A stretch of DNA of 64,000 bases from Sialis fuliginosa (Eukaryota > Arthropoda > Insecta > Megaloptera > Sialidae). This document shows, piece after piece, positions 24,137-36,842 of the stretch; position 1 is the stretch's first letter, and each line of letters begins with the position of its first letter. The notes below the pieces were generated by a model. The model worked only from the letters and a program-made list of their open reading frames with translations, was not told the origin of the DNA and did not search any database. The translations under genes were made by a program, and so were the position numbers. Location of the stretch: contig OY540813.1 of NCBI GenBank assembly GCA_961205875.1, forward strand, positions 8,961,001-9,025,000, given 5' to 3'.

Positions 24137-24927
24137 ACGTAGAGCAGCGCTGTCCGCGATCATTATGATCCATTAAAAAGCACATTAAAACATCGTGCAT
24201 TTCGCTCTGCTGACAAATCATCGTGGTACAAAGTACAGTAGTTCTTAAACTGTTTGTACACATCTTATTTAATAGTTATTATTTCGAAGTAAACGATTCA
24301 ATTGATACTTCATATTTTTACATTACATAGTTATGTATACTAGCGCATTGAATTCGGTTTTACCCGAGTTAATATCCATAAAATCATAGTGATGTAAATA
24401 TTCAACATGCTCACTATTGCTCACTAAGAATTGTTTGTATATAAAATCCGTTCAATAGTTACTGAGAAAATCGTTTAAAATTACATTTTCAAACTCCCGG
24501 GAAACAGCAGGTCCTATCTTAGAATTTGTATGAAAATCAAAAATAAAAATAAATGGGTTAGCAAATCATAATCAATTTCGATATTTTACCTTTCATAGAA
24601 GTGAATGTTTCATTATATTGCAATTTTCAATCAATATAGGTATTTAAAAATTGTTAACATATGTCAAAAATCATTCAATTGTTCGATAAAATATTTGAAA
24701 GAGGCGTGATCATGATAACCTAAATTAATAAAATAAAATATTGAAACCATAAGTTATAGAAATCTGTATTCCATGGCTAAGTTTTTATATACCTAAATGA
24801 CAGTTGTATGATGTGACATCATGAAAACAAAACACGACTTGATAAAGATTTTTTTGTCTTTTGATGTTAAATCTTAGGTTTTAATAAAATATGAATAGCC
24901 ACGATATTGCACAGAAAAATTATCTCA

Positions 24928-24995
24928 CTATTGGTGAAAACCGTATTGAAATCGGTTCAGTAATTCCCGAGTCTATGAGCCTCATACAAATGAAC
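24928..24995 (+). repeat. Dispersed repeat family F, copy 1
   Basis: This 68-bp unit, containing TTGGTGAAAACCG, TTGAAATCGGTTCA and CTCATACAAATGAAC, matches 26345-26412 in inverted orientation with roughly 85% identity by eye. Confidence 0.8.
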
Positions 24996-26344
24996 ATTTT
25001 TATGTACACAGAGAGATATTGTTTGATATCCACTGTTCTGGTTGTGTACGCTGCTGGCATTGCCCTGCGTCCGACCCTTCACGTCCCCCCTCCGCCCTCA
25101 CCAAGATCCACACACACCCGCGACCAGTTGTTTCGAGTCAATTACCTTGGTACTCTTCAGTTTGTGTTGTGGATGAATAGATGTTTATTAGTTAGTCTTT
25201 TTTGCATTCAATATTTCGCTCTGTGCTTCATTTATTCCAGTCTCAAATCAGTCAAGCGTATTTGATGATGTTTCGGTTATTATGCGCTCCACATGTGTTA
25301 CAAGCGAAAAATTCTAATGATGATAAACAATTTCAGCTTCTGTTTACTATCCTCTTATAATGACTTCTTGTTTCTCAAGTGTTAAGGCAAACAGACCAGT
25401 TACAATGTTTATGAAACGAGATTTATAATGTAGATTAACTTATCTCTATACTTATATAATTTATATACAGTACTGTTTGTAAATCATGTATCAATTTAGA
25501 AAAAAAGAATATCGATGATAATACGATATTACTCATTTTTCAAAAAATTTCAACTATTATTATTTTATATTTTTAACTATACATGAATACTAAGATTAAT
25601 AACAATTTATATGATAAAATATATAATTTGTTTGGTTAATTATAGCAATATTAAAACTACACTTTTTCTTAATACGAACCTGTCGTAAAGCACAGTCTTA
25701 ACTATTATAGTTATAAGGTCTTAAGTAATTTAACCGTAAAATTCCCATAAAAATCGGTTCAATAGTTTTCATATCGTCGAAACAGTTAAACAATTTTTTC
25801 AAACTATCAAAATTGATTGAACTGAAAAATCCAAACTATTTTCAGTAATAACGATCAAAACAAATGACAAACAATTTATATAATTTTTATATTCGATAAC
25901 TTTTCTGAAATATAATAAAAATATTCTAAAATTAAGTAAGTATAATCAATAATATAAAATAATATTCGTTTACATCAAACAACAGAAAATACAAACGCAA
26001 TATGAATTTTGTTGATATAAATTGAGTTGATGCACTCATTAATTTGATATCCCTCTGTTATTTACAAATTTTCATTTACCGAGGGTCGTTTAATGTTTTT
26101 AATTTTATCTCATAATTACATAGATCCCCATGATCAATTATGATCTGATATTTTTATTTTTCATTAAGCTTTGTTTTGAAGTTGAGATTTTTTTTTTTTA
26201 TTATATACCTGTAATATTTTAATCCGATATAAAATTATAAAACATTTCTTGGCTTTACGGAGAATTTTTTTGTCAAATGCATGATTGATGTTTTTTTTTT
26301 ATACAAATTACAGAAAATTCATATCTCTATATATAAAAATTAAT

Positions 26345-26412
26345 GTTCTTTTGTATGAGGTTTATACACTCGGAATTTATTGAACCGATTTCAATGCGGT
26401 TTTCACCAATAG
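26345..26412 (-). repeat. Dispersed repeat family F, copy 2
   Basis: This is the inverted partner of 24928-24995, reading GTTCTTTTGTATGAGG to CGGTTTTCACCAATAG. CTCTATATATAAAAATTAAT just upstream is probably part of the same element. Confidence 0.8.
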
Positions 26413-27351
26413 TTCTTAGTAACTACTGAACGGATTTTATACCGCTTTTCACAAATGGATAGGTTAGGTTTAATATTATATTAAGTCGGAAAAAAATTCG
26501 TGGTGAGTCGTGTGTTGTGGGCATGATTTTGTAGATATTAACCTGGGTAACACCGGGTCCAAATATATAACAACTTAATTCCATAGAAAACTAATATATA
26601 TAAATTGTTGTAGTAATTAGCATAAATATAACATTATCTTGCATTTTTTAAATGTGTTTATTTTTCAGTGGTTATACAAACTATTTTTTACATACATATT
26701 ATTACAATAACAATGAAAGAACCGGAGCTCACGAATATTTGCGGTTTTGTGAAGGAAAAAATATTATAAATGCATCGAATCGTCCCAAGTCCAGTCAAAG
26801 GTGACAGACTAACATCATTTTAACATCTTTTTACCGACAGAATAATGCTTTCAAAGGCCAGACATCCATTTTCTGTTGGCAAAAAAGTGTGCAAGATGCT
26901 TTACGAAACGTAAGCAAAAAGTTGATTGATTAAAATTCGACTGATGGTTTAGGTTTGGTAGAGATGATCTATTTTTGCCTTTTTAAAGACGTGTATATGT
27001 ACGTGTTTCAATAGTTGTAATATTCAAATCATTTATTTATTACTCATATGAATAATAGAATATGTATAGATACCTATAAATTAAAGATGGGTTATTTTTC
27101 GACCTGAAAAAAAGTAGCACGAGAAAAAATAACATTATTTTTATTATTCCATATTTAATTTATAACACAATATATTAAATCGTGTTAGGCGTGAATAAAC
27201 AAATATAATTCGTGAGCATGGGTGATTGTGAGTAAGTGGGCGTGATTAAAAATGTAAAATAAATACTTTTTCTAGCGAATAATTTTACGCTGCGTCTGGT
27301 AAACGAAATATCGACATTTATAAAACAAATAAATTACTTTTTTTAAATATA

Positions 27352-27917
27352 CAGTGTGTTCCAGGATAGATGTAACAAAAGGTATAATAAATAATTTTTT
27401 TTTTAATTTTAGAGTGATATTTGTTTATCAAATCCTGCTTGATGTAAAACTAATGTATACCAAAAATTAGTTGATTTTGGTGTTTTATAAGCAAAGTTAT
27501 TTTTTTTAAATATGAAAAAAATTGGTTTAGAATGTAATTTTGTAACCCTATACCGAATTTCAGAATATTTAATTAATTAATTAGATATTTTATTGTGAAT
27601 AAAAAAAAAATAAAAAAAATATCTACTTAATTGATTGAAATGATTATTTTTTTAATGTTCTGAAATTCGGTATGTACGGTTACAAAATTATACTCTAAGC
27701 ATACATACATTATCGTAGTGGATTTTTTTCATATTTTGAAAAATATAGGTGGTTTGTTCTTGGTTATTTTTAAGACACTCTGTAGAAACCAAATCAGTTA
27801 ATTTTTGGTATAACATTAGTTTTACATCAAGCAGAACTCGATCCCCAAATGGTATTCCGAAATTCGAAAAAAATTTGTTCATTACACCTCTTGTTACATC
27901 TATCCTGGGACACACTG
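27352..27917. mobile_element. 566-bp mariner-like palindromic MITE
   Basis: The ends are CAGTGTGTTCCAGGATAGAT and ATCTATCCTGGGACACACTG, flanked on both sides by TA, the target of Tc1/mariner transposases. The inverted arms continue almost to the centre: TGATGTAAAACTAATG with CATTAGTTTTACATCA, GTAACCCTATACCGAATTTC with its complement at 27661-27680. The arms are about 210-250 bp. Open frames on both strands at 27688-27937 belong to the arm or cross its edge. No transposase is present. Confidence 0.85.
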
Positions 27918-27989
27918 TATATACATTATGTCTGTAGCCTTTTTAAATCTGCATTTTGGAAATTGGTGCATATTTTCATACCGTCTTAC

Positions 27990-28156
27990 AGTGTACTTTA
28001 GCAGATTCTTTTTTGTAAGTCCTTCGTCAGAGACGATGATGGAATCTGGGATCCCAAGTCCGGGGATGTGGAACAGTATGATAGAGGGTGGCGTCCCTAG
28101 GGAGATAAGAATATCAGAAAATTCGACAGCGTCTTGGTTACAGCACATCCATTTCC
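27990..28156 (-). CDS. Candidate internal exon, unrecognised
   Basis: On the minus strand ATTATTATACAG at the upstream edge is a usable acceptor, and ACACT followed by GTAAGA at 27989 is a usable donor. Between them one frame is open for 55 codons and reads as a plausible protein, including LGTPPSIILFHIPGLGIP and SDEGLTKKNL. The plus strand is also open in one frame and, in another, reads WDPKSGDVEQYDRGWRP before a stop, so strand is not settled. The island is clearly GC-richer than its flanks and lies beside the mariner-like element. I recognise no family. Alternatives are a regulatory island or a fragment of an unknown transposon. Confidence 0.2.
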
Positions 28157-31100
28157 CTGTATAATAATAGTTGCAGGAACTACGGGATTCTTAAAATTGA
28201 TTAAACTTTTAGAAATGCGGGTGGCTTCCAAGAAATCCGATTTATTTTTAATTTCTTTAAATATCTTACGATCGATGATTTATATACTTACCTACATGGT
28301 TTCTTATTGAATTGACAAGTTTTTTTACGAGAAAGCTTGGAATATTTTATTTTATTTTTTGTAACAAATACTTCGGAAAATGAAAACAGTTTAAATGTAT
28401 ATATGTATATTGTATATTTTATAGTTTTGTATTCTAATATATATGAAGCAATGTTTATAAAAAATAAATGCTACCTACAACTTATCCTTTTTCTATATAC
28501 CTATGAATGAATCTATTTAACTATTATTAATCCTTAAACTCTCTGACTAAACATTAATAATGGAATAACCAAGAAGTATGAAGATAAGACTTGTAATCAT
28601 ACAGATTAAAACTGAATCACATAAAACAAGTATATTTTCTTCAACTTAACTTGTCACGATATCGTAGAAGATAATGAATATTATTTTAAAAAATATTATA
28701 ATATGCACAATGCACATGCACTCATGCTATTTATTTTAATGCTCATTGCATTTCATATTAATTTCTACAACAATATATTTCATACTTCTGAGTTGTAATA
28801 CTTCTTAACGTCCAAACATATATACGTAGACGTAATTATAAGCATAAAAGATGTGCTGTTAAACAATTTACACGGTTCACTGCTTAAGATTAACTATGAT
28901 AATATTAGAGTACGTATGTGTTTGTGTATTATATGAGCAAGACAAGTAACTTATATTACGTAATAATTTTGTTTTATTTAATTTTAGTGTATATGCGAAA
29001 ATAATCTTTCATGTCAGTACATGGAAAAAAATGGGGTCGAGTTTTTATTAAAAATTATAGTTGCCGATTAAAAGTTTCAATTTTGTATCAAAAAATATTA
29101 TCAGTTTTAACATGTACTGTCAATTCAGTAACTTTTACAATCTCCATTGTAATTTTTATAATACGCAATTTTTACTATATTCGTATAAATATCATTTACG
29201 TGATTTATTCAACTAATTATTCTTAAGTTGAATTATTTATTAAGCGCTATACAAATTATTTAATTTCAATTGTTATTAATATATTTTTTTATTCGATACT
29301 TAAATTTTTATTAAAAAACAATACAATAAATACTACGGTTGTGTAAAATTAATTACATTATTAGTATATTTTTATCAGTACCTACTGTGTCTTCAGTTTG
29401 CTTTTATAAGTAGAAAATCTTAGAAAAACTAAATAAATGGTAAGATACAATACATTTAAAAATTACATTACAGTATACATATATGTATTTAGTTGCAGAT
29501 CTCTCACCACCTGCACCAGTGCAACTATATACACAGTGAGGAGAGAGTGTGGTGTGTGTGTATGTGTGTGAGAAAGAGATAGATATGTGTCCATACTGTC
29601 TATTGCTGAATAAAGATGAGTAGGTTTTTTTGTATACAATTCAACGTTTAATTTTTACGATGCAGCATAGTATAATTTCACCAGATCCTTTACAATGTAT
29701 ATTGTTATTAATATGGAAGAATGATACTGAATCAAATAGTAATATTTGAGTGATTGTTATAATATATATTTTTGTCCGTGTATGTATAATTTTGCTGATA
29801 TATTGTAGTATAATATTATATGAAATGAATATTTGAAAACTAAGATAAAACGATTACCAAGAGAGGAGATGAAATTAACAGTTTACAAAATGTATCATTT
29901 ATTTATTCACTTTAAAATACAATATAAATCCAAGCAGTATAATAGGTACCTATTCAATACAGTGTTAGCAGTTTTTCTATAAAGTTTGTCGTTTTTAGCC
30001 AAAGGCACACAATTATTTTCTTACATCACTTAATCTAGTATATTAAAATATCGTAAACAACATTTTATAAATCTATAGTGAAATCACTGTTAGTTCGTAT
30101 TAAAAAGAGATCTTCATGCAAAGCAGCAATAAAGGTGATAAATAAATAAAAAATGAAGCGGATAATAACGAAAGTCGTTAAACTGACGGAAGGATCAATC
30201 ACGGAGTGAGGTGATACGGGGTCACTGCTCTTCTGGTAGAAACGTTTGACAGATCACCAAAGCAATCATCGTCACAGTTCCATGAGCACGGGGTCGGCCG
30301 GTCGAGTTTTGTGTGCGTCTGTTTTCCAAGAAACCATGACTGGGTGTTTTGAATATCATGCGTTTACCCATAGGCTATGTATGTGTACAGTTTTTTGTTG
30401 TATTATTTTGTTATGAATTAGTTCCTTGTTGTTCGTTTTTTTAGTATGCATTGTTTAAATTCGCTGTGATTCGCTCAATACGTTTTTTTATAGAAGTTGT
30501 TAGTTGCCTTGAGGATCTTTTACAATTTTTTCATTGTATGTGTGTATAGTTTTAACTCGTGTTTGCCCTACATAAAAAGTCAATTGTAAAAATAAAAATT
30601 CAAAGATAACTAACTTTCTTTGAGTATTTCGATTAGAGACTTATATTTTTACTAATAGTTAGAGTAAGGATTAAGGATTCAGAACATATTAAGTTATAAG
30701 TCGTATCTTAGAAAATTTTTTCATTTGTGAAATAATTTTATAAAACATATTAGTTTATATTTCCATGTAAAAAATACATAATTGTTATAAGGATTCACCA
30801 TTATCATATCATATAACATAGGGAAATTAAAATAAAATTTTGTTCAATATATTTTACAAATCACCTAACAGTGTCTACTATATTCTGTGTATCATATATA
30901 GACATTGTAGATATATGATATGTGCATCTACGAGTAAGTACCTACATACATATGTAAGCGTAAACACAATGGTCTATTAAAATGGACATAGACACATCAA
31001 CAGTACAAAAAAAGAATAATATCATATGGAAAATTGTATGTAATTTAAAACGCATAATGTAATTTCCATAAGCTTTAATTCCATACATACATGAATAGAA

Positions 31101-31382
31101 AAGGAAGTACTATTTTTTTTCTCAGGTAGATTTCTTCACTTGATCAGTATGTTCAACTATAACAACTGGTTGACTATCATTTGACTATAAATTAAAAATA
31201 CATTAGAATACACTCTGTTCCGGTACATAGTATTCAAAATTGATTTTGTGTGCTTTACTCGACCATTGTTCAACATGTTCATTGAATATAATTAACGTCT
31301 TTTGAATGTTTTTTCATAGATATTTTTTACTTGAAGGTTATTTACCTTTATAACTATTTGCTATGCAGAAGTATAATGTCAT
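28157..31382. other. AT-rich non-coding stretch with an island at 30170-30340
   Basis: No gene was recognised. The island at about 30170-30340 is GC-richer (GGGGTCACTGC, ACGGGGTCGGCCGG) with no long frame, possibly regulatory. A frame at 29011-29226 is AT-rich and unsupported. Confidence 0.4.
29528..29580 (+). repeat. Imperfect GT/GA microsatellite
   Basis: AGGAGAGAGTGTGGTGTGTGTGTATGTGTGTGAGAAAGAGA-type purine/GT alternation runs over about 50 bp. Confidence 0.8.
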
Positions 31383-31877
31383 ATAAGATACTGGTACCAG
31401 TCTTGGCTCCTTTAAGAGCAAAGTATACTGTTTTTTAGGATTGATTGGCTTCTTTTTTGTAATTCTCATGAACTCATATTACCAATTAAACAAATACCTC
31501 TTTATTAAATATAGTTTATTTTTTTAATTATAGCCTTTTATTTTGTTTAGGATTTTTCCAGTAATGGATAAAGTAAAACTAGTAATGGGCACCCAGTGAT
31601 GGACAATTGATAATAATTACATAATCGTAAAATTGTAAACAATGTAAATCAGATGCTAGGATAATATAATAATATAATTAATAATTATATAATGTCCACC
31701 ATTTTAACACCCATTGGCTGATTGTCATCAAATTAAGCTGTTTTACAGTTAAGTGTATAGAGTATGATTCAGTAATGGCAGTAATCATATATCAACAAAT
31801 ATTTCTAATTTAGTACATTTAATTTAAACAAGAATCCAACACTGGGGTATGATCCAAGACTGATGCCAGTACCTTAT
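31383..31877. mobile_element. 495-bp TIR element (family D), complete copy
   Basis: The left end ATAAGATACTGGTACCAGTCTTGG and the right end, reading CCAAGACTGATGCCAGTACCTTAT, are inverted with few mismatches. The interior is AT-rich, with AGTAATGG/AGTGATGGACAATTG words and a local AATATAATAATATAATTAAT inverted repeat. A right-end fragment lies at 46025-46117. It is non-coding. Confidence 0.75.
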
Positions 31878-34800
31878 ATATTATGTATATTTTTTACAAT
31901 ATAGGTGTACATATCTGCATGGATACAATTGTTTATAGACTCGATTGATTGATTTTAATGAAGTTTTTGCTACACGTAGCTTCATTCCTATCGGAACTAA
32001 TTGAAAATTTTCATTTCATAATGATGAATAGTTAAGGAGCTGCAATTTTTTTTTCAAGCAGCATTTTTTGTAATATACATTAATATGCATACATAAATTT
32101 GTGTTTTATTTTGATACAGCAGCGTAAGTAAAGCAGAAATTATAAAATTTTATTTTTATTACCAAAATTTTTGAAATAATATCAAAATTATTATAATTAT
32201 ATGAATCACCCACAGGAAAAGTCCCTAGTATATTATAAACATGTTCAGTAATTAATTAGTTGTTACTACTTTTCACACAATTAATATAGTGTTTCAAAAA
32301 TTGTGGGTTAGTTATTAAAAAGTGAATTTAGAATTATTAATAATTTTATGTATTCAAAGAAAAACAGCCAATAACTTTCAAGTATCATAAAAAAAATATT
32401 TGCATACACGATAAAATTATAATAAATGCTGTTTGTAACCACACTACTGCAGAAAATAGCAAAACCAATTGAAAGTTTTATATGTATTTCATTTTCTAGC
32501 TGCATGCGGTAAGCTTGCATGACAAAAATATCCAATTGGTCATTGTTTCAATTATTTAACCCGTGCCGCTAATTTAAACAATCATATATACATAAGTATA
32601 GCCAATTATATCTTGTACAGTGGCGATCTAAGAAAAAATTAAAAGTTTATTTACTTATTGTTATTTCATTCTATAAATTTTAGTAAAAAATATCTGATTT
32701 TCAGATGAAGAAAGTGATGTTTTCCCTGTTCTCTTTGTGTGTTTTTTATTTACTTATTTTAATATTGTAAAATGATAAAAGGATTCATATTACCTCTGTA
32801 TATGATAAAGTAGATATTGTTGTGATCTCGTCTTGTACGAATGTAAGCCAATTTCGTCTCAGCGTGTAGCTCTAATTATATTTTATACGATCAATACTGA
32901 AAAAAGTTATTTTTATTTTTGGTGTTTTTCAGAAGGTACTTAAGTAGTTTTCATAGGCAAATAATCAGAATTGACTATTGATATGTGTTTTAGATCGTAC
33001 GCCATGGTGTGGTCCAAAAATGAACTTTTCCGATAGGGTGAGTTAGTTTGTAAAACGTGTTTAATTAAATAATTCTTTATTTCCATATCACAATTTCTTT
33101 TTTTATTATTAAACTGAAAGAAATAAGAATTTTTTTCAGCTGTAGTTTTTGATTTCTTGTACTGTTGTAAGCACATCAGCTATCAAGAACTATGCGTTAT
33201 ACTAATTAGGCTTTTAATTTTATAAAAATAGAAATAACCTAACCTATATACGCAACAGTGCATTTTATTGTTTTTTTTTAAAGAAAACCTTGTACTAGTC
33301 ATTTCCGAAGTATTTTTCATATTTTTCATTAGTTATACTTGTTTTCTTAATAAAAGTAATTAAATACTCTAATTATTAAACATACATATATAATCACTGA
33401 TTTAATTGTTTACAATTAGATGACAATTTGCCCGATTACGTTAGTTTCGATTTTTACCACTGAACGCGTCGCTACCATCGCGACACATACCAATACTGTT
33501 TATAAATTATTTTCATAAAAATATATTTCCAATGCGAACCGCCACTGGTTTATGTATTCATAATAATTACAGATGGCTTGATGGACCTAAATCACTGATT
33601 ATATCTTCATCTTTGAATGCAGTGTATTGACGATTTACCTGTCTAACGGACCGGTCACGTGATGGTTGAAGTTATTAGCTGATGCCGTGATTGCTATGAT
33701 AGATACAATCGCACGGAATTGTACGTTTTTGTGTCTATATACTTAACATTGACCTTTCATGATCTGATAATTGGTTTTTAGTTTTGCAATAGGTTTTGTG
33801 ACCGAATTGTAGAGTAAATTACATTTGATGAGCTTAAAATATTATGTATGAAGAAATTGATTCGATCAGCGGTTGTGATTTTCAATAAACTTGTTTTATT
33901 TGCCTTCAATCTTCCAAAGGGCTTCTTTGACCCGGCGCTAAATTTGTCAAAACAATTTTCTTTTCTAAATAAATACATATGTATAATATGTATAATGTAT
34001 AATGTATAATGCTTTAAATCCCGAGATTCCCTGCGTGTCTTATAAATAAAGTTGATATCATCTCGGTTTATTCTTGTAAAAATTCAATCGCTCTCGTCTC
34101 GTTAGCCCTAATCGTAAATTTTCCAAGCGGTTTTAATGTCTTAATCATCAACTAATAAACAAAAAATGCATGATTATATACTATACATATAGGTAACAAT
34201 TCAGTTACATTTAGTTAGATATATGTATCTATTAAGTGAATGTATTTTCGTATAAGCTTTACAATACATATGATGGTTTATGCAATATTACATATATATA
34301 ATATGATATTATAGTGAACTATTTAGAGAATCCTGATCGAATATCTTATCCGTTACGTAGTACATCCGTATTTGGTGGCCAATTTCCTTCGATATTGAAG
34401 ATCTGAAACCAAATCAACTGTAAACATGTTCTGATCAAATTGAGTCTTCGTTGCATACACAGTGTGCTCCCTGTATCGATTTCTCATTTTATTTTAAAAA
34501 TATTTGTTGAATATATCTGAGATATTCTATCGTCTGAACTGAATGTATTATGTATACAAATGTGAAATTGATAATCTTATATGAAATAAAAAAAATGATG
34601 TAACAAACAAACGTGAACCTACTTGAAATATAGGTAAATATGTACTTACTGAATATAAAATAATTTTATGTGTACATATATATATTTATTTAAAAAGTCA
34701 TATTATTTCATACTCGTCAAAACACTAATAACCTATTTTTTCTATATACATACATATTATTATATTATTACCAGTTTGTTTGTGTTGATAACTTGGTACA

Positions 34801-35213
34801 CATCTGTAAACTAGCAAATCAGGGTTTTGATTGGTCCTTTTGGAGATTTACATGACTGTTACCAATTACAAATTTTGATAAAACTGGAGGTAAAAGGATC
34901 AAATGTATTTACTAGGAAAGAAAAAAATATTGAAAGCTCTGTGATTACGGTAAAAAGAATGATACATAGGTATAAATACATAAAATAAATTAAATAAATT
35001 GATATCAATACTTTTCGGAGATTTTTCAAACTAAAATTTAATTCATTCACCGCAATATTATAGGAATTTAAATCAAGGAAAAAAATGTAAATTTTGTTTG
35101 TGAAATGTGCAAAGATCTTTGAATATTTTCAACCTTAAATTATTTTGATGAAAATTTATTTACTGTATCATAAATATTGAACGGACTATAATTATGTAGT
35201 ATAATAATAAAAA
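31878..35213. other. AT-rich non-coding stretch
   Basis: No gene was recognised. CAGTGGCGATCTAAG at 32618 and GCGAACCGCCACTG ending at 33547 are hAT-style ends facing each other, but their flanking octamers do not match, so a single element is doubtful. Frames at 32308-32535, 32940-33176, 33778-33978 and 34859-35050 are unsupported. A tandem TATAATG(TA) run lies at 33976-34010. Confidence 0.4.
34813..34860 (+). repeat. Dispersed repeat family E, copy 2
   Basis: This matches 3397-3445 through TTTTGGAGATTTACATGACTG. Confidence 0.6.
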
Positions 35214-35578
35214 AACATCTGCCAGGTAAATGCACAGTGCTTCTTCGTGCTAAATTCACCAAAAGTAGTTCATTATTGAACAATTTAAATAAAAGCCGAT
35301 AAAGTGTTCAGATAAATTGCCTGGCATTGGTTGACAATTTAATTTTTACACAATTTTACTAAAAAATATTATATCGAATATATGTTCAGTGGTTCATGAG
35401 TTATGCGTGTGACAAGGATTCAGGCGACAAACAGACTCGGAACGAAAAGTGTTTGTCTTGACCTGAAACGAAAAGATCAATTTAAAATTTTGAAATCGGA
35501 GAACAATTTGTGTATCTCATTCTAAAACGATCACAAAGCTTCTCATATCTTCAATATTATTTAACGAGGAAGCAAAAT
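35214..35578 (+). repeat. Dispersed repeat family C, copy 1
   Basis: It begins AACATCTGCCAGGTAAATGC and ends GAGGAAGCAAAA. It contains CTTCGTGCTAAATTCACC, TCATGAGTTATGCGTGTGAC, AAAATTTTGAAATCGGAGAAC and GATCACAAAGCTTCTCATAT. It shares its 5' part with 61551-61925 and its 3' part with 47377-47590 (inverted). The repeat is non-coding and of unknown class. Confidence 0.82.
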
Positions 35579-36705
35579 CAATGAATTTGAAATAGATCAA
35601 TCATGCAATAACTTTAAAAACATTCATTTTGAATATCTTGAGACTAAACTAATTTTATTAGAATCATAAGATACATAGATAGGTACAATGGTACAATAAT
35701 TGGAGTAGTAATTTTAAATACCTTGCTTTATTATTTATACAAGAAACGTTCATGTAATAAAGGTAAAAAGACAATCGAAAAATTATATAGCATATAAATT
35801 TATATGCGTCTACAATTTTCCAAAACAATGATAATTTAATAATAAATAAACACACACCCGACGTACATATATAGATCAGGAAATATATATAACCAGATAA
35901 TAACATGCTATCAGAATTATTAACGACATGGAAGCATTTATTAAAACATAGAAGAAAAATAAATACCTGAAATAGGACACATAAGCATAATAATGGGTTA
36001 TTGATAATCGTTAAATTTTGAATTATTAATCGGATTAAAATAAATATTAATTATTTTTCACATGTTGTATACCTACGAGCTAATGTCAGAGCGTTACTAC
36101 AAATGACCAGCTGAGTGCATATCATGCTAGATCAAACGATATTTACGAGTGTGGATAATTCTAGGTGTGTCAAGATAAGCTTCGATGATCCTCGTAACAT
36201 TAAGGTGCGTACAGATCTAAAGAACAGAACGCACTATGTGAAAGTATACTTTATGAGGTTTTTCATCTCTTGTGAACCTTATCCTGCAAGAATCTTTATA
36301 TTGATAGTGTTAAAATTTGTATATATGTAGGTAATTATGATACATGTATGGTATAATATTAGGAAATAAAATGCAAGTATAGCTTAAGTACAGAATGTTT
36401 ATATTAATAGGTACTAAAATAGGAAAAATGAACACATTTTACATGATTACAAAATAATTAATGGATCAAAAATAGACCATTAAATTATATGTTATTTGCT
36501 TTTTTAAGAAGGACAAATGAATAACAATTTTTTATATTCAATCCCGGCGAATGGGGTATAAAATGAAAGCTGATAATTCAAGGAATTTATATATGTCAAA
36601 GTTCGTTTAACTTTTCAGAAAAATGTTAACATATCTCCGAAAGTAATGAAGTGAGAAAAATCTCAACAAAATTGGGAATATGTATTGAAAAATTAGAAAA
36701 AGATC

Positions 36706-36842
36706 AAGTCTGCCTTTTGGGAGTCTCCTTTTTGTCCATGTTTGCCTTTTGTCCATGTCTGCCTTTTGGGAGTCGTCCTTTTGTTCTTGTCGACCTTTTG
36801 TCCATGTCAGCCTTTCAGAATTCTGCTTTTCGCGTAGACCTT
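36706..36842 (+). repeat. Degenerate minisatellite
   Basis: About seven diverged units alternate TGCCTTTTGGGAGTC and CCTTTTTGTCCATGTYTG, with the larger TGCCTTTTGGGAGTCxTCCTTTT block repeated about 57 bp apart. An open frame over it (36651-36884) reflects the repeat and is not called. Confidence 0.85.

Larger units (their letters stand above)
22668..27349. other. AT-rich non-coding stretch with small islands
   Basis: No gene was recognised. Open frames at 22690-22956, 23026-23295 and 23292-23597 are AT-rich without motifs. The 124-codon plus frame at 24891-25265 starts inside a dispersed repeat and is not called. A C-rich patch lies at about 25065-25125. Confidence 0.45.

Noticed and set aside
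24891..25265. 124-codon plus-strand open frame as a gene
   Set aside because: Its start lies beside dispersed repeat family F, the rest runs through a C-rich patch and AT-rich sequence, and no domain or splice logic supports it.
32618..33547. hAT element between CAGTGGCGATC and CCGCCACTG
   Set aside because: The ends resemble a hAT pair, but the flanking octamers differ (ATCTTGTA versus GTTTATGT) and the inverted match is short.
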